The position numbers and the translations under genes were made by a program. Below the pieces are notes generated by a model that was not told where the DNA came from, ran no database searches, and saw nothing but the letters and a program-made list of their open reading frames with translations. Below, piece after piece: positions 15,912 to 24,931 of a stretch of DNA of 64,000 bases. Origin of the DNA: Candidatus Gastranaerophilales bacterium (lineage in GTDB: Bacteria; Cyanobacteriota; Vampirovibrionia; Gastranaerophilales; Gastranaerophilaceae). The stretch is taken from positions 1-64,000 of the forward strand of contig CALVAW010000002.1 of the NCBI GenBank assembly GCA_944325655.1, read 5' to 3'. How positions within the stretch are numbered: the stretch's first letter is position 1; every line of letters starts with the position of its first letter.

Positions 15912-16616
15912 ATGAAAGTTTTAATTGTTATTCCTACATATAACGAAGTTCAAAACATCGAAAAATTGATTTTTTCGATTGATAATGCACTTAAAGGATA
16001 TGTTTTTTCGATCCTTTTTGTTGATGATGCTTCAACAGACGGGACAATAGCTTTTATTGAAGAAATGCAAAAAAAGCATAAAAATATACATATTTTAAAA
16101 AGAAACGCTAAATATGGGCTTGCAAGCGCTTATATTGAAGGTTTTATTTATGGAATGAATCTGGGATATGAATTTTTTATTCAAATGGATGCAGACTTGT
16201 CACATGATTCTTCTTGTTTGCCTGTTATGGTTGAAAAACTCAAGAATTACGACGTTGTAATCGGTTCCAGATATGTTTCTGGCGGTAAAGTTTGCGATTG
16301 GGGTTTTTTAAGAAAGTTGATTTCCAAGGGCGGTTCTTTTTATTCAAGATTTGTTTTGAATTGCCCTGTTTATGATTTAACCGGCGGATTTAACGGCTGG
16401 TCAAAAAATATACTAAAAAAAATTGACTTGCATAAAATCATCTCTAAAGGATACGGTTTTCAGGTTGAAATGAAATACAGGGCTTATAAATCCGGAGCAA
16501 AAATTATCGAAATTCCGATTGTTTTTAAAGATAGAAAATATGGAAAATCCAAAATGTCTGCTTCTATTTTCTTTGAGGCTTTTTTCAATACTATAAAATT
16601 AAGATTTAGAGTATAA
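15912..16616 (+). CDS. GT2 glycosyltransferase, dolichyl/polyprenyl-phosphate mannose synthase type
   Basis: The 234-residue enzyme has the Dpm1-type GT-A fold. It starts VLIVIPTYNEVQNIEKLI, has LFVDDASTDGT for the nucleotide sugar and MDADLSHDSS (DxD region) for the metal, and contains GSRYVSGG and the acceptor segment GYGFQVEMKYRAYK. There is no C-terminal membrane anchor, as in the short Dpm1 type. It would load a sugar onto a polyprenyl phosphate at the inner face of the membrane. The neighbour upstream is the likely user of the product. The donor sugar cannot be read from the sequence. Confidence 0.88.
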   Translation: MKVLIVIPTYNEVQNIEKLIFSIDNALKGYVFSILFVDDASTDGTIAFIEEMQKKHKNIHILKRNAKYGLASAYIEGFIYGMNLGYEFFIQMDADLSHDSSCLPVMVEKLKNYDVVIGSRYVSGGKVCDWGFLRKLISKGGSFYSRFVLNCPVYDLTGGFNGWSKNILKKIDLHKIISKGYGFQVEMKYRAYKSGAKIIEIPIVFKDRKYGKSKMSASIFFEAFFNTIKLRFRV

Positions 16617-16617
16617 A

Positions 16618-19224
16618 TCAGCTTAATTTTTTTATTGTATCTTTTATAATTGTAATTTCGCTTTCAAGTTCCTCTTTTCTTGTTTTTGTTTTTTCAACAA
16701 CTTCTTTTGGAGCCGAGGAGACAAATTTTTGGTTATTCAATCTTGCTTCAATTGACTTTAGCTCAATTTCAAGTTTTTCAATTTTATTTTGCTGTCTTTT
16801 TATTTCTTGGTTTATGTCAATTAAATCTTCGAGCGGAATTGTTATTTTAGTATCATCAACTACGCAATAAGCGCTTTTTGAGCGGTTATTATTTTTTTCA
16901 AATTTAACGGAATTAACCTTAGCTAATCTGTTTAAGTACGGAATTATTTGACTGTATAATTGTTCATTTTTATCAATAATTATGTCAATTTTTGAAGCTA
17001 ACGGTATATTGAATTCTGCTCTTATGTTCCTTAATGCTTTAATTGCTTCAAAAACGGTCTCCATTTTTTTTGCATCTTCTTCAAATGATAAATTATTGTC
17101 GTATTGTGGGTAGGAAGCAAATATAATTGATGTTGTTTCTTTTTCTATGGGCATTTTCTGCCATATAGCTTCCGTTATATGGGGCATAATCGGGTGTAAA
17201 AGTTTTAGGAATTTATCTAATACATAAGCTAAAACGGCTTCGTTTTTTTCAATTTTTGATAATTCAACATACCAATCGCAGTATTTGTTCCAGAAAAACT
17301 CATATAAAATTGATGCAACTTCGCCTATTCTATAGTTTTTAATATTTTCGTTAACTTCTTTTGCTGTTTTATTTAATTCGTTCAAAATCCATTTATCAGC
17401 AATAGACAGATTATTAAAATCAGGATTTAGCTCATCTTTTGTTTTTGTAATATTCATTAAGGTGAATCTTGATGCGTTCCATACTTTGTTAGCAAAATTT
17501 CGTCCGAATTCAAATTTTTCATCGCTGATTTTGATATCTTGACCGCCGTATGTGCATAAAGATGTCAAAGTAAATCTAAGCGCATCGCATCCGTATTTTT
17601 CAATTAAATCGACGGGATCTATCGTGTTGCCTTTTGATTTTGACATTTTTTGCCCGTGTTCATCTCTTATTAGTCCATGGATGTATACAGTTGAAAATGG
17701 GGGTTTTTTTGTAAATTCCAATCCCATGGTTATCATTCTTGCTACCCAGAAGAATATAATGTCAAAACCGGTTACCAGAGTTGTTGTGGGGTAGAATTTT
17801 TTATAGTCATCACAATTAACATCCGGCCATCCCATAGTTTCAAACGGCCATAGCCCTGATGAAAACCAAGTGTCCAATACATCTGTATCTTGAGTATAGT
17901 TGTTTGGATCCGGATTTTCCGTTGCGACAATCATTTCACCGGTTTTATTGTGATAATAGGCGGGAATTTGGTGTCCCCACCAGAGTTGTCTTGAAATACA
18001 CCAATCACGAATGTTTTCCATCCACATCAGATAATTCTTTTCCCATCTTTCGGGGATGAATTTAATTTTGCCGCTTTTAACCGCTTCTATTGCGGGTTTA
18101 GCAAGAGGCTCCATTTTTACAAACCATTGTTTTGATAAAAGCGGTTCGATTGTTGTGTTGCATCTTTGGCACTTTCCGACATTATGAATGTGTTTGGTGA
18201 CTCTAACCAATACTTGATTTTCTTCAAGCATTTTAACTGTTTTTTCTCTTGCTTCTTCTCTTGTAAGACCTTGTATTTGAGGTGGAACGTATTCGTTTCG
18301 CATCATAAGACCTTGTTCATCAATAACTTTTATCTGCGGCAGATTGTGACGAAGTCCGACTTCAAAATCATTTGGATCATGCGCAGGAGTAATTTTAAGT
18401 GCTCCTGTTCCGAAGGATTTGTCAACGTATTCATCGGCAATAATAGGAATTTGACGACCGGTTAGAGGCATAACGCAGGTTTTACCTATCAGGTCTTTAT
18501 ATTTAAAATCATTAGGATTTACAGCGATTGCAACATCTCCAAACATTGTTTCGGGACGAGTTGTAGCAATAACAATTGCTCCCATTTCGTCTTTTAGTGC
18601 GTATGAAATCTCCCATAAATGTCCCTCTTCGGTTTCATAATTTGTTTCAATGTCGGATATTGCACTTTGACATCTGGGACACCAGTTTACTATGTAGCTT
18701 CCTTTATATATCAGACCTTTGTTGTATAAATCAACAAAGACTTTTTTTACAGCATTTGAACAGCCTTCATCTAAAGTAAATCTTTTTCTTGATAAATCAA
18801 AGCTTGCTCCTAAAAGTTTAAATTGTTCAAGTATTCTGTTTTTATGTTCATCTGCCCATTGCCAAGTTTTAGCAAGGAATTTTTCTCTTCCCAGATCGTG
18901 CCTTGTAAGCCCTTCTTTTGCAAGATTTTTCTCTATGACATTTTGCGTTGCAATTCCCGCATGATCGCAGCCGGGCATCCATAATACTTCTTTATTTGTC
19001 ATTCTGTTGTATCTAATCAGTATGTCTTGTAAAGTGCCGTCAAGTGCGTGACCCATATGCAATACTCCTGTAACATTGGGCGGTGGTATAACGATTGAAT
19101 AGGCTTCTTTTTGTGATTTTGCATTTGCTTTAAAAAGATTATTTTCTTCCCAAAATTTATATGTTTCTTTTTCGGTTTCTCTTGCATTATAGGTTGTTGA
19201 TAGCTCATCGGCACAATTTGTCAT
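16618..19224 (-). CDS. valS: Valyl-tRNA synthetase
   Basis: This 868-residue class I enzyme charges tRNA-Val. It shows the signature PPPNVTGVLHMGHAL (HIGH region, about residues 47-61), the editing domain with ATTRPETMFGD and TPAHDPNDF, and the loop QKMSKSKGNTIDP. The C-terminal 70 residues form the usual coiled-coil arm (QEIKRQQNKIEKLEIELKS). AAAAAGGAATT precedes the ATG. It ends two bases from the end of the glycosyltransferase gene, running convergently. Full length for the family. Confidence 0.97.
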   Translation of the reverse strand: MTNCADELSTTYNARETEKETYKFWEENNLFKANAKSQKEAYSIVIPPPNVTGVLHMGHALDGTLQDILIRYNRMTNKEVLWMPGCDHAGIATQNVIEKNLAKEGLTRHDLGREKFLAKTWQWADEHKNRILEQFKLLGASFDLSRKRFTLDEGCSNAVKKVFVDLYNKGLIYKGSYIVNWCPRCQSAISDIETNYETEEGHLWEISYALKDEMGAIVIATTRPETMFGDVAIAVNPNDFKYKDLIGKTCVMPLTGRQIPIIADEYVDKSFGTGALKITPAHDPNDFEVGLRHNLPQIKVIDEQGLMMRNEYVPPQIQGLTREEAREKTVKMLEENQVLVRVTKHIHNVGKCQRCNTTIEPLLSKQWFVKMEPLAKPAIEAVKSGKIKFIPERWEKNYLMWMENIRDWCISRQLWWGHQIPAYYHNKTGEMIVATENPDPNNYTQDTDVLDTWFSSGLWPFETMGWPDVNCDDYKKFYPTTTLVTGFDIIFFWVARMITMGLEFTKKPPFSTVYIHGLIRDEHGQKMSKSKGNTIDPVDLIEKYGCDALRFTLTSLCTYGGQDIKISDEKFEFGRNFANKVWNASRFTLMNITKTKDELNPDFNNLSIADKWILNELNKTAKEVNENIKNYRIGEVASILYEFFWNKYCDWYVELSKIEKNEAVLAYVLDKFLKLLHPIMPHITEAIWQKMPIEKETTSIIFASYPQYDNNLSFEEDAKKMETVFEAIKALRNIRAEFNIPLASKIDIIIDKNEQLYSQIIPYLNRLAKVNSVKFEKNNNRSKSAYCVVDDTKITIPLEDLIDINQEIKRQQNKIEKLEIELKSIEARLNNQKFVSSAPKEVVEKTKTRKEELESEITIIKDTIKKLS

Positions 19225-19322
19225 GGTAATTCCTTTTTAAATCTTCATAATCTAAATTTATCACAAAAGTATTAGCCGATAAAGATATTATTATTCTTTT
19301 TATCATTTTATACAATATATCA

Positions 19323-20771
19323 ATGCGGATGCTGTGTATATTATTGATTTTATCTATTTTGTGGACAAATATTGTATTTGGTGCGGAAAAATTATTTGAA
19401 ACACCTATAGATTTATCTTTTAAAAAAGATTGCAATTTGAATGAATTTTGTGACAGATTTATAGATGATATAGATATTGAGAAATTTATCCGTCAGGAAT
19501 TAAAAAATAATTATGTGGTTTTAAGCTTGGATGAGTGTATATCTGTAGCTTTGCAAAATAATTTTAATATTGCAATTAAGTATCATACTTTTAAAAGCTC
19601 AAAATATGAATACCAAAATGCATTATCTAAATTTTTGCCTGTATTATCTACTACCTCATATATTGCTGATTACAGCGGACAAATTCTTGTTGGCGGAGTT
19701 TTAAGAGACAGTTTTCATGAAACTGCAATTTCAGTTAACATCACTGCAGAGCATAAGTTGACCGAAGGCGGTAAACAAATTTTTCAGGCTAAAGCTGCAA
19801 AGTGTCTTGAAAAAGCAAGAAAACACGATTTTAATTTTACAAGAAGTGAAACGATTTATTTGGTTTCAAGATATTATTATGAGATGCTTTTAGCTAAGTT
19901 AAACATTGAAATATATCTGAGAAATTTAATTGAAAGAAATGTGCAGTTGACTCTTGCTAAAAAATTGGAAAAATCGGGTTTCGGAACTAAGTTTGATGTA
20001 ATTCGTTCGGAAAATGAGTCTGCGCAAGCAAAAGTTAATTTATTGGAAGCTTTAAATAAATTCAAACTTTCTCAATCCAGACTGGCTAACATTATGGGTA
20101 TAGACGTTGATAGCGCTCTTATGCCATTTGAAGATGATATTAAACCGCTTCATTTAGCAGATGACAAACTGTCTATTGAGGATTTTTTTTCATTGGCGCT
20201 TGAAAATCGTGAAGATTTGAAAAGTTATAATGATTTAATTGCTTATGAAAAGCAAATTAAAAAAGTTTATATGACGGATTTTGTGCCTAAGCCTCTTTTA
20301 AATTTTCAAGAACAATTTCAAGGTACAATCAGCTCCTCTGTTCGTCCAAACTATATTGCCGCTGCGTTTGTTACATGGCAGCCCGGTGAAAATACTATTT
20401 GGGGAACAGTAACTAAATTGAAAGCTCAAAAAGAAAAAATTCAAGTAAGAACACTTGAATTTCAAAATAAATTACGTGAAATCGAGCAAATATTGCTTGA
20501 TGCGATTTCTGTCTCTGATTTTAGTAAAAAAGAAATGTTTGTTACAAAGCAAAGAGTTGATTATTCCAAAGAAAGTATTAAGCTTGCCATGCTCAGATTT
20601 AATAGCGGCAAAGGTATTCTTTTGGATGTTATACAAGCTCAAAGCGAAGCAACTCAAGCAAGAATTGAATATGTTGCGACGATTGCAAAGTATAATATCG
20701 CACAGTTGCAAATTTTGTATAATTGCGGAACAATAACCGAAGATGGAGTAATAAATAACTATAAACCGTAA
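19323..20771 (+). CDS. TolC-like outer-membrane efflux channel protein
   Basis: The 482-residue protein has a signal peptide (cleavage about residue 20, IVFGA). It shows the two-fold repeat of outer-membrane efflux proteins. The first half contains LSLDECISVALQNNFNI and SKFLPVLSTTSYIAD; the second half contains FFSLALENREDLKSYND and ESIKLAMLRFNSGKGILLDVI. It would form a trimeric channel through the outer membrane and periplasm, which supports a two-membrane cell. No pump or adaptor gene is next to it. TATACA lies eight bases before the ATG and no ribosome site is seen, so the mRNA may be leaderless. Confidence 0.9.
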   Translation: MRMLCILLILSILWTNIVFGAEKLFETPIDLSFKKDCNLNEFCDRFIDDIDIEKFIRQELKNNYVVLSLDECISVALQNNFNIAIKYHTFKSSKYEYQNALSKFLPVLSTTSYIADYSGQILVGGVLRDSFHETAISVNITAEHKLTEGGKQIFQAKAAKCLEKARKHDFNFTRSETIYLVSRYYYEMLLAKLNIEIYLRNLIERNVQLTLAKKLEKSGFGTKFDVIRSENESAQAKVNLLEALNKFKLSQSRLANIMGIDVDSALMPFEDDIKPLHLADDKLSIEDFFSLALENREDLKSYNDLIAYEKQIKKVYMTDFVPKPLLNFQEQFQGTISSSVRPNYIAAAFVTWQPGENTIWGTVTKLKAQKEKIQVRTLEFQNKLREIEQILLDAISVSDFSKKEMFVTKQRVDYSKESIKLAMLRFNSGKGILLDVIQAQSEATQARIEYVATIAKYNIAQLQILYNCGTITEDGVINNYKP

Positions 20772-20844
20772 TTAAACTGGCGTATTGTAAAATTTTATAT
20801 TTTTCTATATACTTTTATAAGTAATTTAATTAAGGAGATTTTAC

Positions 20845-21024
20845 ATGAAAGTTACTATTGAAGATGGTTGCATAGCTTGCGGCGCATGTGAATCATTCTG
20901 CCCTGATGTTTTTAAAGTAGAAGACGTTTGCGTTGCCGACAATTCTAAAGTTGCAGGCAATGAAGATTGCGTTAAAGATGCGGCTGATGCATGTCCTGTT
21001 AGCGTTATAAGCGTTGCAGAATAG
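20845..21024 (+). CDS. Small single-cluster [4Fe-4S] ferredoxin
   Basis: This short protein of 59 residues starts at ATG after TAAGGAGATT. Residues 9-20 carry the cluster motif CIACGACESFCP; the fourth cysteine is in DACPVSVI near the C-terminus. The second cluster of the two-cluster type is missing, as in Thermotoga-like small ferredoxins. A further Cys at about residues 28 and 44 could form a disulfide. It would carry electrons to a redox enzyme not encoded nearby. It is a single-gene transcript ending at a strong terminator. Confidence 0.92.
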   Translation: MKVTIEDGCIACGACESFCPDVFKVEDVCVADNSKVAGNEDCVKDAADACPVSVISVAE

Positions 21025-21034
21025 GTTTATATTT

Positions 21035-21060
21035 AAAAAGCACCCTTATGGGTGCTTTTT
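21035..21060. terminator. Terminator between ferredoxin and the opposing membrane protein gene
   Basis: An 11-bp stem with a TTAT loop is flanked by A5 and T5, so it can work on both strands. It touches the stop codon of the minus-strand gene. Confidence 0.87.
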
Positions 21061-22142
21061 TATGCTTTGATTTTGTTTTCCTTTTCTTTTATTTTTTTAT
21101 CTATGAGTTTTACGGATTGAGTTACTAATTGTCCGGCTGCAAAACCTGCAAGCATACCTTTCATTCCGTTTAATATGGGCAATTTTGTTCCCAGTATCGG
21201 CATAATTACTGTCGGAATAAGCGGTACTCCGATGTTAAGCAGAAGTGATTTTTTTTCTTCTTTATCTTCTGATTTTGCAACTGCCACACCAAATGCTCCA
21301 ATCGGCGCTCCGACGGTAATAATATCGGTTGGCGCGCAACCGTAGTTAATATCCCTTAATTTTGGTATTAGGGATTCCTGCTGTAATTTGTTGTAATGTT
21401 CAATTGCTTTTTTTAAATTTTCGCTTGCATTTTCCGGAATTTTAATTATATTTGCTTCGTTTTGTGCAACATCAATTATTTTTGTGTCTGCAATAGGCGA
21501 AATTAAATTGTTGATGAAATTTTTTATTTTGCCGTTTTTGCCTTTTGTCAGATTATCTAAGCTCGAAATTCTGTCTTCTGTTGCTTTTTTTCTTATTGCT
21601 TCGTCAAGTTTTTTAAACATTGTTTTATAGTCTTTTAATCCTTCTGCAACAGCTTTACCGCCTTCTGCTTTTTCAATTTGTTCTTTTGCTTTTTTGAATT
21701 GTTTTTCTAATGATTTATATACATTGCTTCTGTACCAGTCACTGAATTTATCTCCAATGGTTTTTATAAATTTAAAAGGTGTTTTTTCATGGAGAAATTC
21801 TGCAAATCTGTCCCAAGCATCATCTTTTAGGTTTGTAAAATTAATTGAGAAATTAGTTATTTTATCCCAGATGCTTTTTGTTGCATTTTTCATTTTTGCC
21901 ATATTAAAGCTTTTGCTGCTAAAAGCCAAGATTGCTGCTGATGTGAATACAAATGCTACCGAGCCTGTAATTAATCCTTTTTTTATTTTTTGATTTTTGA
22001 GTTTTTTTTCGTCGTTATAATATTGAATTTTATTTTTAGTATAGCTTTCAGTTAAATAATTTTTTGCAGACAAATAATTTTGCTTTGAAAATTTAGCATA
22101 AAGATTATCGTATGATGTATTATTTGTATCTGCAGATATCAT
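21060..22142 (-). CDS. Membrane protein of unknown family with coiled-coil middle
   Basis: The 360-residue protein has a soluble N-terminal 50 residues rich in Asn and Tyr, then one membrane helix (GLITGSVAFVFTSAAILAF). A basic, coiled-coil-like middle follows (EKQFKKAKEQIEKAEGGKAV). Two or three hydrophobic segments lie near the C-terminus (IITVGAPIGAFGVAVA, IGVPLIPTVIMPILG, MKGMLAGFAAGQLV). It ends in a Lys/Glu-rich tail. I do not recognise the family. It lies 27 bases after the secreted protein gene before it, so the pair probably forms one transcript and works at the envelope. No ribosome site precedes its ATG. Confidence 0.75.
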   Translation of the reverse strand: MISADTNNTSYDNLYAKFSKQNYLSAKNYLTESYTKNKIQYYNDEKKLKNQKIKKGLITGSVAFVFTSAAILAFSSKSFNMAKMKNATKSIWDKITNFSINFTNLKDDAWDRFAEFLHEKTPFKFIKTIGDKFSDWYRSNVYKSLEKQFKKAKEQIEKAEGGKAVAEGLKDYKTMFKKLDEAIRKKATEDRISSLDNLTKGKNGKIKNFINNLISPIADTKIIDVAQNEANIIKIPENASENLKKAIEHYNKLQQESLIPKLRDINYGCAPTDIITVGAPIGAFGVAVAKSEDKEEKKSLLLNIGVPLIPTVIMPILGTKLPILNGMKGMLAGFAAGQLVTQSVKLIDKKIKEKENKIKA

Positions 22143-22169
22143 ACATTAATAAAAACAAAAATACTTTGT

Positions 22170-23312
22170 TTATTGCTTTTTGTTTTTATTTTTTTTATTT
22201 TGTTCTTTTAATTTTGCAAGTTCTTTTAAGTTACTTTTAGCATTATCTATTGAATATTTCGCAACTGGTCGTTTTGTTTTTCTATCGTAAAAAACAAGCC
22301 AATGACGTGCTTTTTTGTCATTTACACAGAATGATAATTTGCCTACAACTCTTTCGCCCGGAGAAATTGATTTAAACCAAAGAGAAGTATCTCCAAACGG
22401 GCTTGGAAAATATATTTGTTCCGTATTTGACGCTAACGCAATATCAAACGTTGAAAATGTGTAATCGGTGTAATTATCTATTCCCAAAGATAATACTATG
22501 GTGTTTTCAACTCCAAAAGGATCTTTTTCAAGACTTACACTGTTTATTCTGACTTTGAGCCCATCTAAAAATAATTCTTCCTGCTTAAAAGCGTCTTTTG
22601 AAAATACAGGCATGTCAAATCCTGTTTCAATTTTAATTTTGAGTTCGTCTCCCGGTTTTATCATAAAGCCGTTACCCTTGCGTATTATTGCGGCAGTTAA
22701 GCCGACAACTCCGCCAATAGCCGCTCCTCCTGCTACTGTGTATCCGTTTGAAGCTATAGCAGCTCCGAGACCGAGAGCATTGAGTGCAAAAAAGCCGCCC
22801 GCTACCCCTCCAAGCAGAGTATATCCGGCATGTACCGCAAGTGTTTTTGCGGCGCCTTTAACAAGATTGTCTTTTGTTGAAAGCGAAGCTTGAATAGGTA
22901 TTTCTCTGCCGTCAGGCGTTACCATATAATCGAAATCAATATTTACATATCCGTCTCTGCCCATATTTTTCGGATTTTCAATGAATTTGACAATACCATG
23001 GACTATTGTTCCTGTCGGTATTAAAATTCCTTTATCCGATTCAACGTCAGAAGTTACTTCTGCAAAAAATTCATCTCCTTCAAGGGTGTAGCCTGAACTT
23101 AAAACTTGAGATACTGTAAGATTTATTGTATCTTTTTCGTCAATATGTTCAATTTCTCCGGTAAAAAGTTTTTTATCAAGTTCACCGTTTAATGTTTCAT
23201 CTTTTTGTACGTGTCCTGACATGGATGCACAAAATGCAGTCTGAATATTAGCCAGACCCAACATTAAAGAAGCAAGAAATATTGCTGTTATTTTTTTTAT
23301 TTTATTCCCCAT
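22170..23312 (-). CDS. Exported protein with glycine-zipper region and Ig-like C-terminal domain
   Basis: The 380-residue protein has a signal peptide ending TAFCA at about residue 29. Residues about 75-145 (ILIPTGTIVHGIVKFIEN ... DFDYMVTPDGREI) resemble the beta-barrel repeats of TrbI/VirB10-type periplasmic proteins. A long Gly/Ala-rich hydrophobic stretch (about 160-210) has glycine-zipper spacing and may insert in a membrane. The C-terminal domain (DNYTDYTFSTFDIAL ... ISPGERVVGKLSF) looks like the DUF4352-type Ig-like fold. It ends in a Lys/Asn tail. The function is unknown. It is followed by another membrane protein gene of unknown family. Confidence 0.75.
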   Translation of the reverse strand: MGNKIKKITAIFLASLMLGLANIQTAFCASMSGHVQKDETLNGELDKKLFTGEIEHIDEKDTINLTVSQVLSSGYTLEGDEFFAEVTSDVESDKGILIPTGTIVHGIVKFIENPKNMGRDGYVNIDFDYMVTPDGREIPIQASLSTKDNLVKGAAKTLAVHAGYTLLGGVAGGFFALNALGLGAAIASNGYTVAGGAAIGGVVGLTAAIIRKGNGFMIKPGDELKIKIETGFDMPVFSKDAFKQEELFLDGLKVRINSVSLEKDPFGVENTIVLSLGIDNYTDYTFSTFDIALASNTEQIYFPSPFGDTSLWFKSISPGERVVGKLSFCVNDKKARHWLVFYDRKTKRPVAKYSIDNAKSNLKELAKLKEQNKKNKNKKQ

Positions 23313-23418
23313 AATTTAGTAAACATTATAATACGCATTTTATTTAAATAAAATAAAATTATAATAATTTCATATTTTTACTTTATAATTTTATTGTGAA
23401 ATAAATTAAGGAGAAAAT

Positions 23419-23727
23419 ATGAGCAATTGTATTTTTTGTAAAATCTTGAATAAAGAAATTCCATCAGAATTTATATATGAGGATGAAACCTGTTTTGCAA
23501 TTAATGATATAAATCCAAAAGCAAAAAAACATATTTTAGTTATTCCGAAAGAACACATAGAATCTTTAAATGAAGTAGAAAATTTTGACTTGATTAAAAA
23601 ATTATTCGAAGCAATTAAAAAGATAAATAAAAAAGAAAATATTACACATTTTAAAACATTAATAAATACAGGCTCCAAGGCAGGGCAGGAGGTTATGCAT
23701 CTGCATATTCATATTTTGTCTGATTAG
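23419..23727 (+). CDS. HIT-family protein (HINT-like nucleotide hydrolase)
   Basis: The 102-residue protein has the family opening CIFCKILNKEIPSEFIYED and the catalytic histidine triad HLHIHILSD at the end. Typical HINT proteins hydrolyse AMP linked to a phosphoramidate or adenylated lysine. The C-terminal tail after the triad is very short compared with the 110-120 residues usual for the family. AAGGAG precedes the ATG. A TATAAT-like box lies about 30 bases upstream. The next gene starts nine bases after its stop. Confidence 0.93.
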   Translation: MSNCIFCKILNKEIPSEFIYEDETCFAINDINPKAKKHILVIPKEHIESLNEVENFDLIKKLFEAIKKINKKENITHFKTLINTGSKAGQEVMHLHIHILSD

Positions 23728-23735
23728 GAGATTAT

Positions 23736-24290
23736 ATGATTATTTCCGATAAAATACATTCAAATAAACAGGAATTGAGAAAAATTGCTCTTGTAAAGCG
23801 TGAGTTGTTTTTTCGGTTTGGTTATTTGAATAAGAATTCAAATATTATAGTTTCTAAAATTTTAAGTTCGGATATTTTTAAAAATGCTAAGAATATTGCT
23901 CTTTATTTGCCAATCAAGAATGAAGTCGATATTTCTAAAATTTTGAATGTTAAAGAAAAAAATTTTTATTTGCCGACTTGCACACAAGATGGTTTGCAAT
24001 TTAGATTGTTTGAAGGATTTGATAAATTAAAAAACGGTGTTTTTGATATTCCTGTTGCAGACGGAGATGTAATTTCTCCTGATGATTTAGATATTGTTTT
24101 TGTTCCTGCTCTTTTAGCAAACAAGAAATGCTACAGATTGGGTTATGGACGAGGATTTTACGATAAATTTTTTAGAAAATTTCCTTTGCATAATAAAAAA
24201 ATAATAGTCATTCAAAGCGCATTTATTTCCGACACTTTTGTTGAGGATAATTATGATGTTCAATGTGATTATATTTTGTCTGAACTTTAA
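23736..24290 (+). CDS. 5-formyltetrahydrofolate cyclo-ligase
   Basis: The 184-residue enzyme turns 5-formyl-THF into 5,10-methenyl-THF with ATP. It shows the N-terminal basic helix KQELRKIALVKRE, the substrate region IALYLPIKNEVD and the family signature RLGYGRGFYDKFF. Aspartate in DIVFVPALL is also conserved. It is co-transcribed with the HIT protein gene. Length is normal for the family. Confidence 0.93.
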   Translation: MIISDKIHSNKQELRKIALVKRELFFRFGYLNKNSNIIVSKILSSDIFKNAKNIALYLPIKNEVDISKILNVKEKNFYLPTCTQDGLQFRLFEGFDKLKNGVFDIPVADGDVISPDDLDIVFVPALLANKKCYRLGYGRGFYDKFFRKFPLHNKKIIVIQSAFISDTFVEDNYDVQCDYILSEL

Positions 24291-24294
24291 TTAT

Positions 24295-24323
24295 TTGCTA
24301 AAAAGGTGAAAATATTTTAAAAT
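24295..24323 (+). promoter_or_regulatory. Promoter of the PilZ gene, predicting a leaderless mRNA
   Basis: TTGCTA (24295-24300) and TAAAAT (24318-24323) are 17 bases apart, and the ATG follows six bases after the -10. The only purine-rich element, AAAAGG, lies about 25 bases upstream of the ATG and would not be transcribed. Confidence 0.6.
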
Positions 24324-24329
24324 CATTTT

Positions 24330-24914
24330 ATGGATGAAATCAGAAAAAAGCATATTGTTAAAATTCCTTTGAGCACAGATGTAACAATTGACGGAGTCGT
24401 ATTAGATTATACTGCTGACAGGGTCATGGTTTTGATTTCAAATAACGGATTGCAAGCTGCCAGAAATTTAAAAGAACTTGATGAGATTCCGGTTTATGTT
24501 CATACTTTTCTCGGCATTAAAAAGATGATAAGCACTGTTATTTCAGAACTTAATGATAAAAATTGTATTGTTATTGAAAATGCTCCTTCTTCTCCTGTTG
24601 TTCAAAAAAGGCGTTTTGTCAGAGTTTTGAGCTCTATTAAATTTGATATACTAAAAGGTAATAAAATAATAAATTGTGTTTGTGTTAATATTTCAGCAGG
24701 GGGCATTGCTTTTTATACCAAAGATGAAGGTATAAAACTGGGAGAAATTGTAAAGATTAAATTTTTTGAAAGAGATTTTGAAAAAGATATAGTTTGCAGA
24801 GCTGAAATAATTAAGTATGATGACGGTGTATATGTTGCGAAGTTTTTTGATTTGAATAAATATGATGAAGATAAAATAGTTAAACATGTTTTTAAATTGT
24901 TGACAGCGAAATAG
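24330..24914 (+). CDS. PilZ-domain protein, putative c-di-GMP receptor
   Basis: The 194-residue protein has a YcgR-N-like first half and a C-terminal PilZ domain. The c-di-GMP-binding motifs are QKRRFVRV (RxxxR region, about residues 91-98) and VNISAGGIAF ((D/N)xSxxG, about 119-128). Both are intact, so ligand binding is likely. Such proteins link c-di-GMP to motility or surface polysaccharide. No cyclase or phosphodiesterase gene is nearby. The next gene, a TPR protein, starts 18 bases later and is probably co-transcribed. Confidence 0.85.
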   Translation: MDEIRKKHIVKIPLSTDVTIDGVVLDYTADRVMVLISNNGLQAARNLKELDEIPVYVHTFLGIKKMISTVISELNDKNCIVIENAPSSPVVQKRRFVRVLSSIKFDILKGNKIINCVCVNISAGGIAFYTKDEGIKLGEIVKIKFFERDFEKDIVCRAEIIKYDDGVYVAKFFDLNKYDEDKIVKHVFKLLTAK

Positions 24915-24931
24915 TTATACTTGGAGTAATT

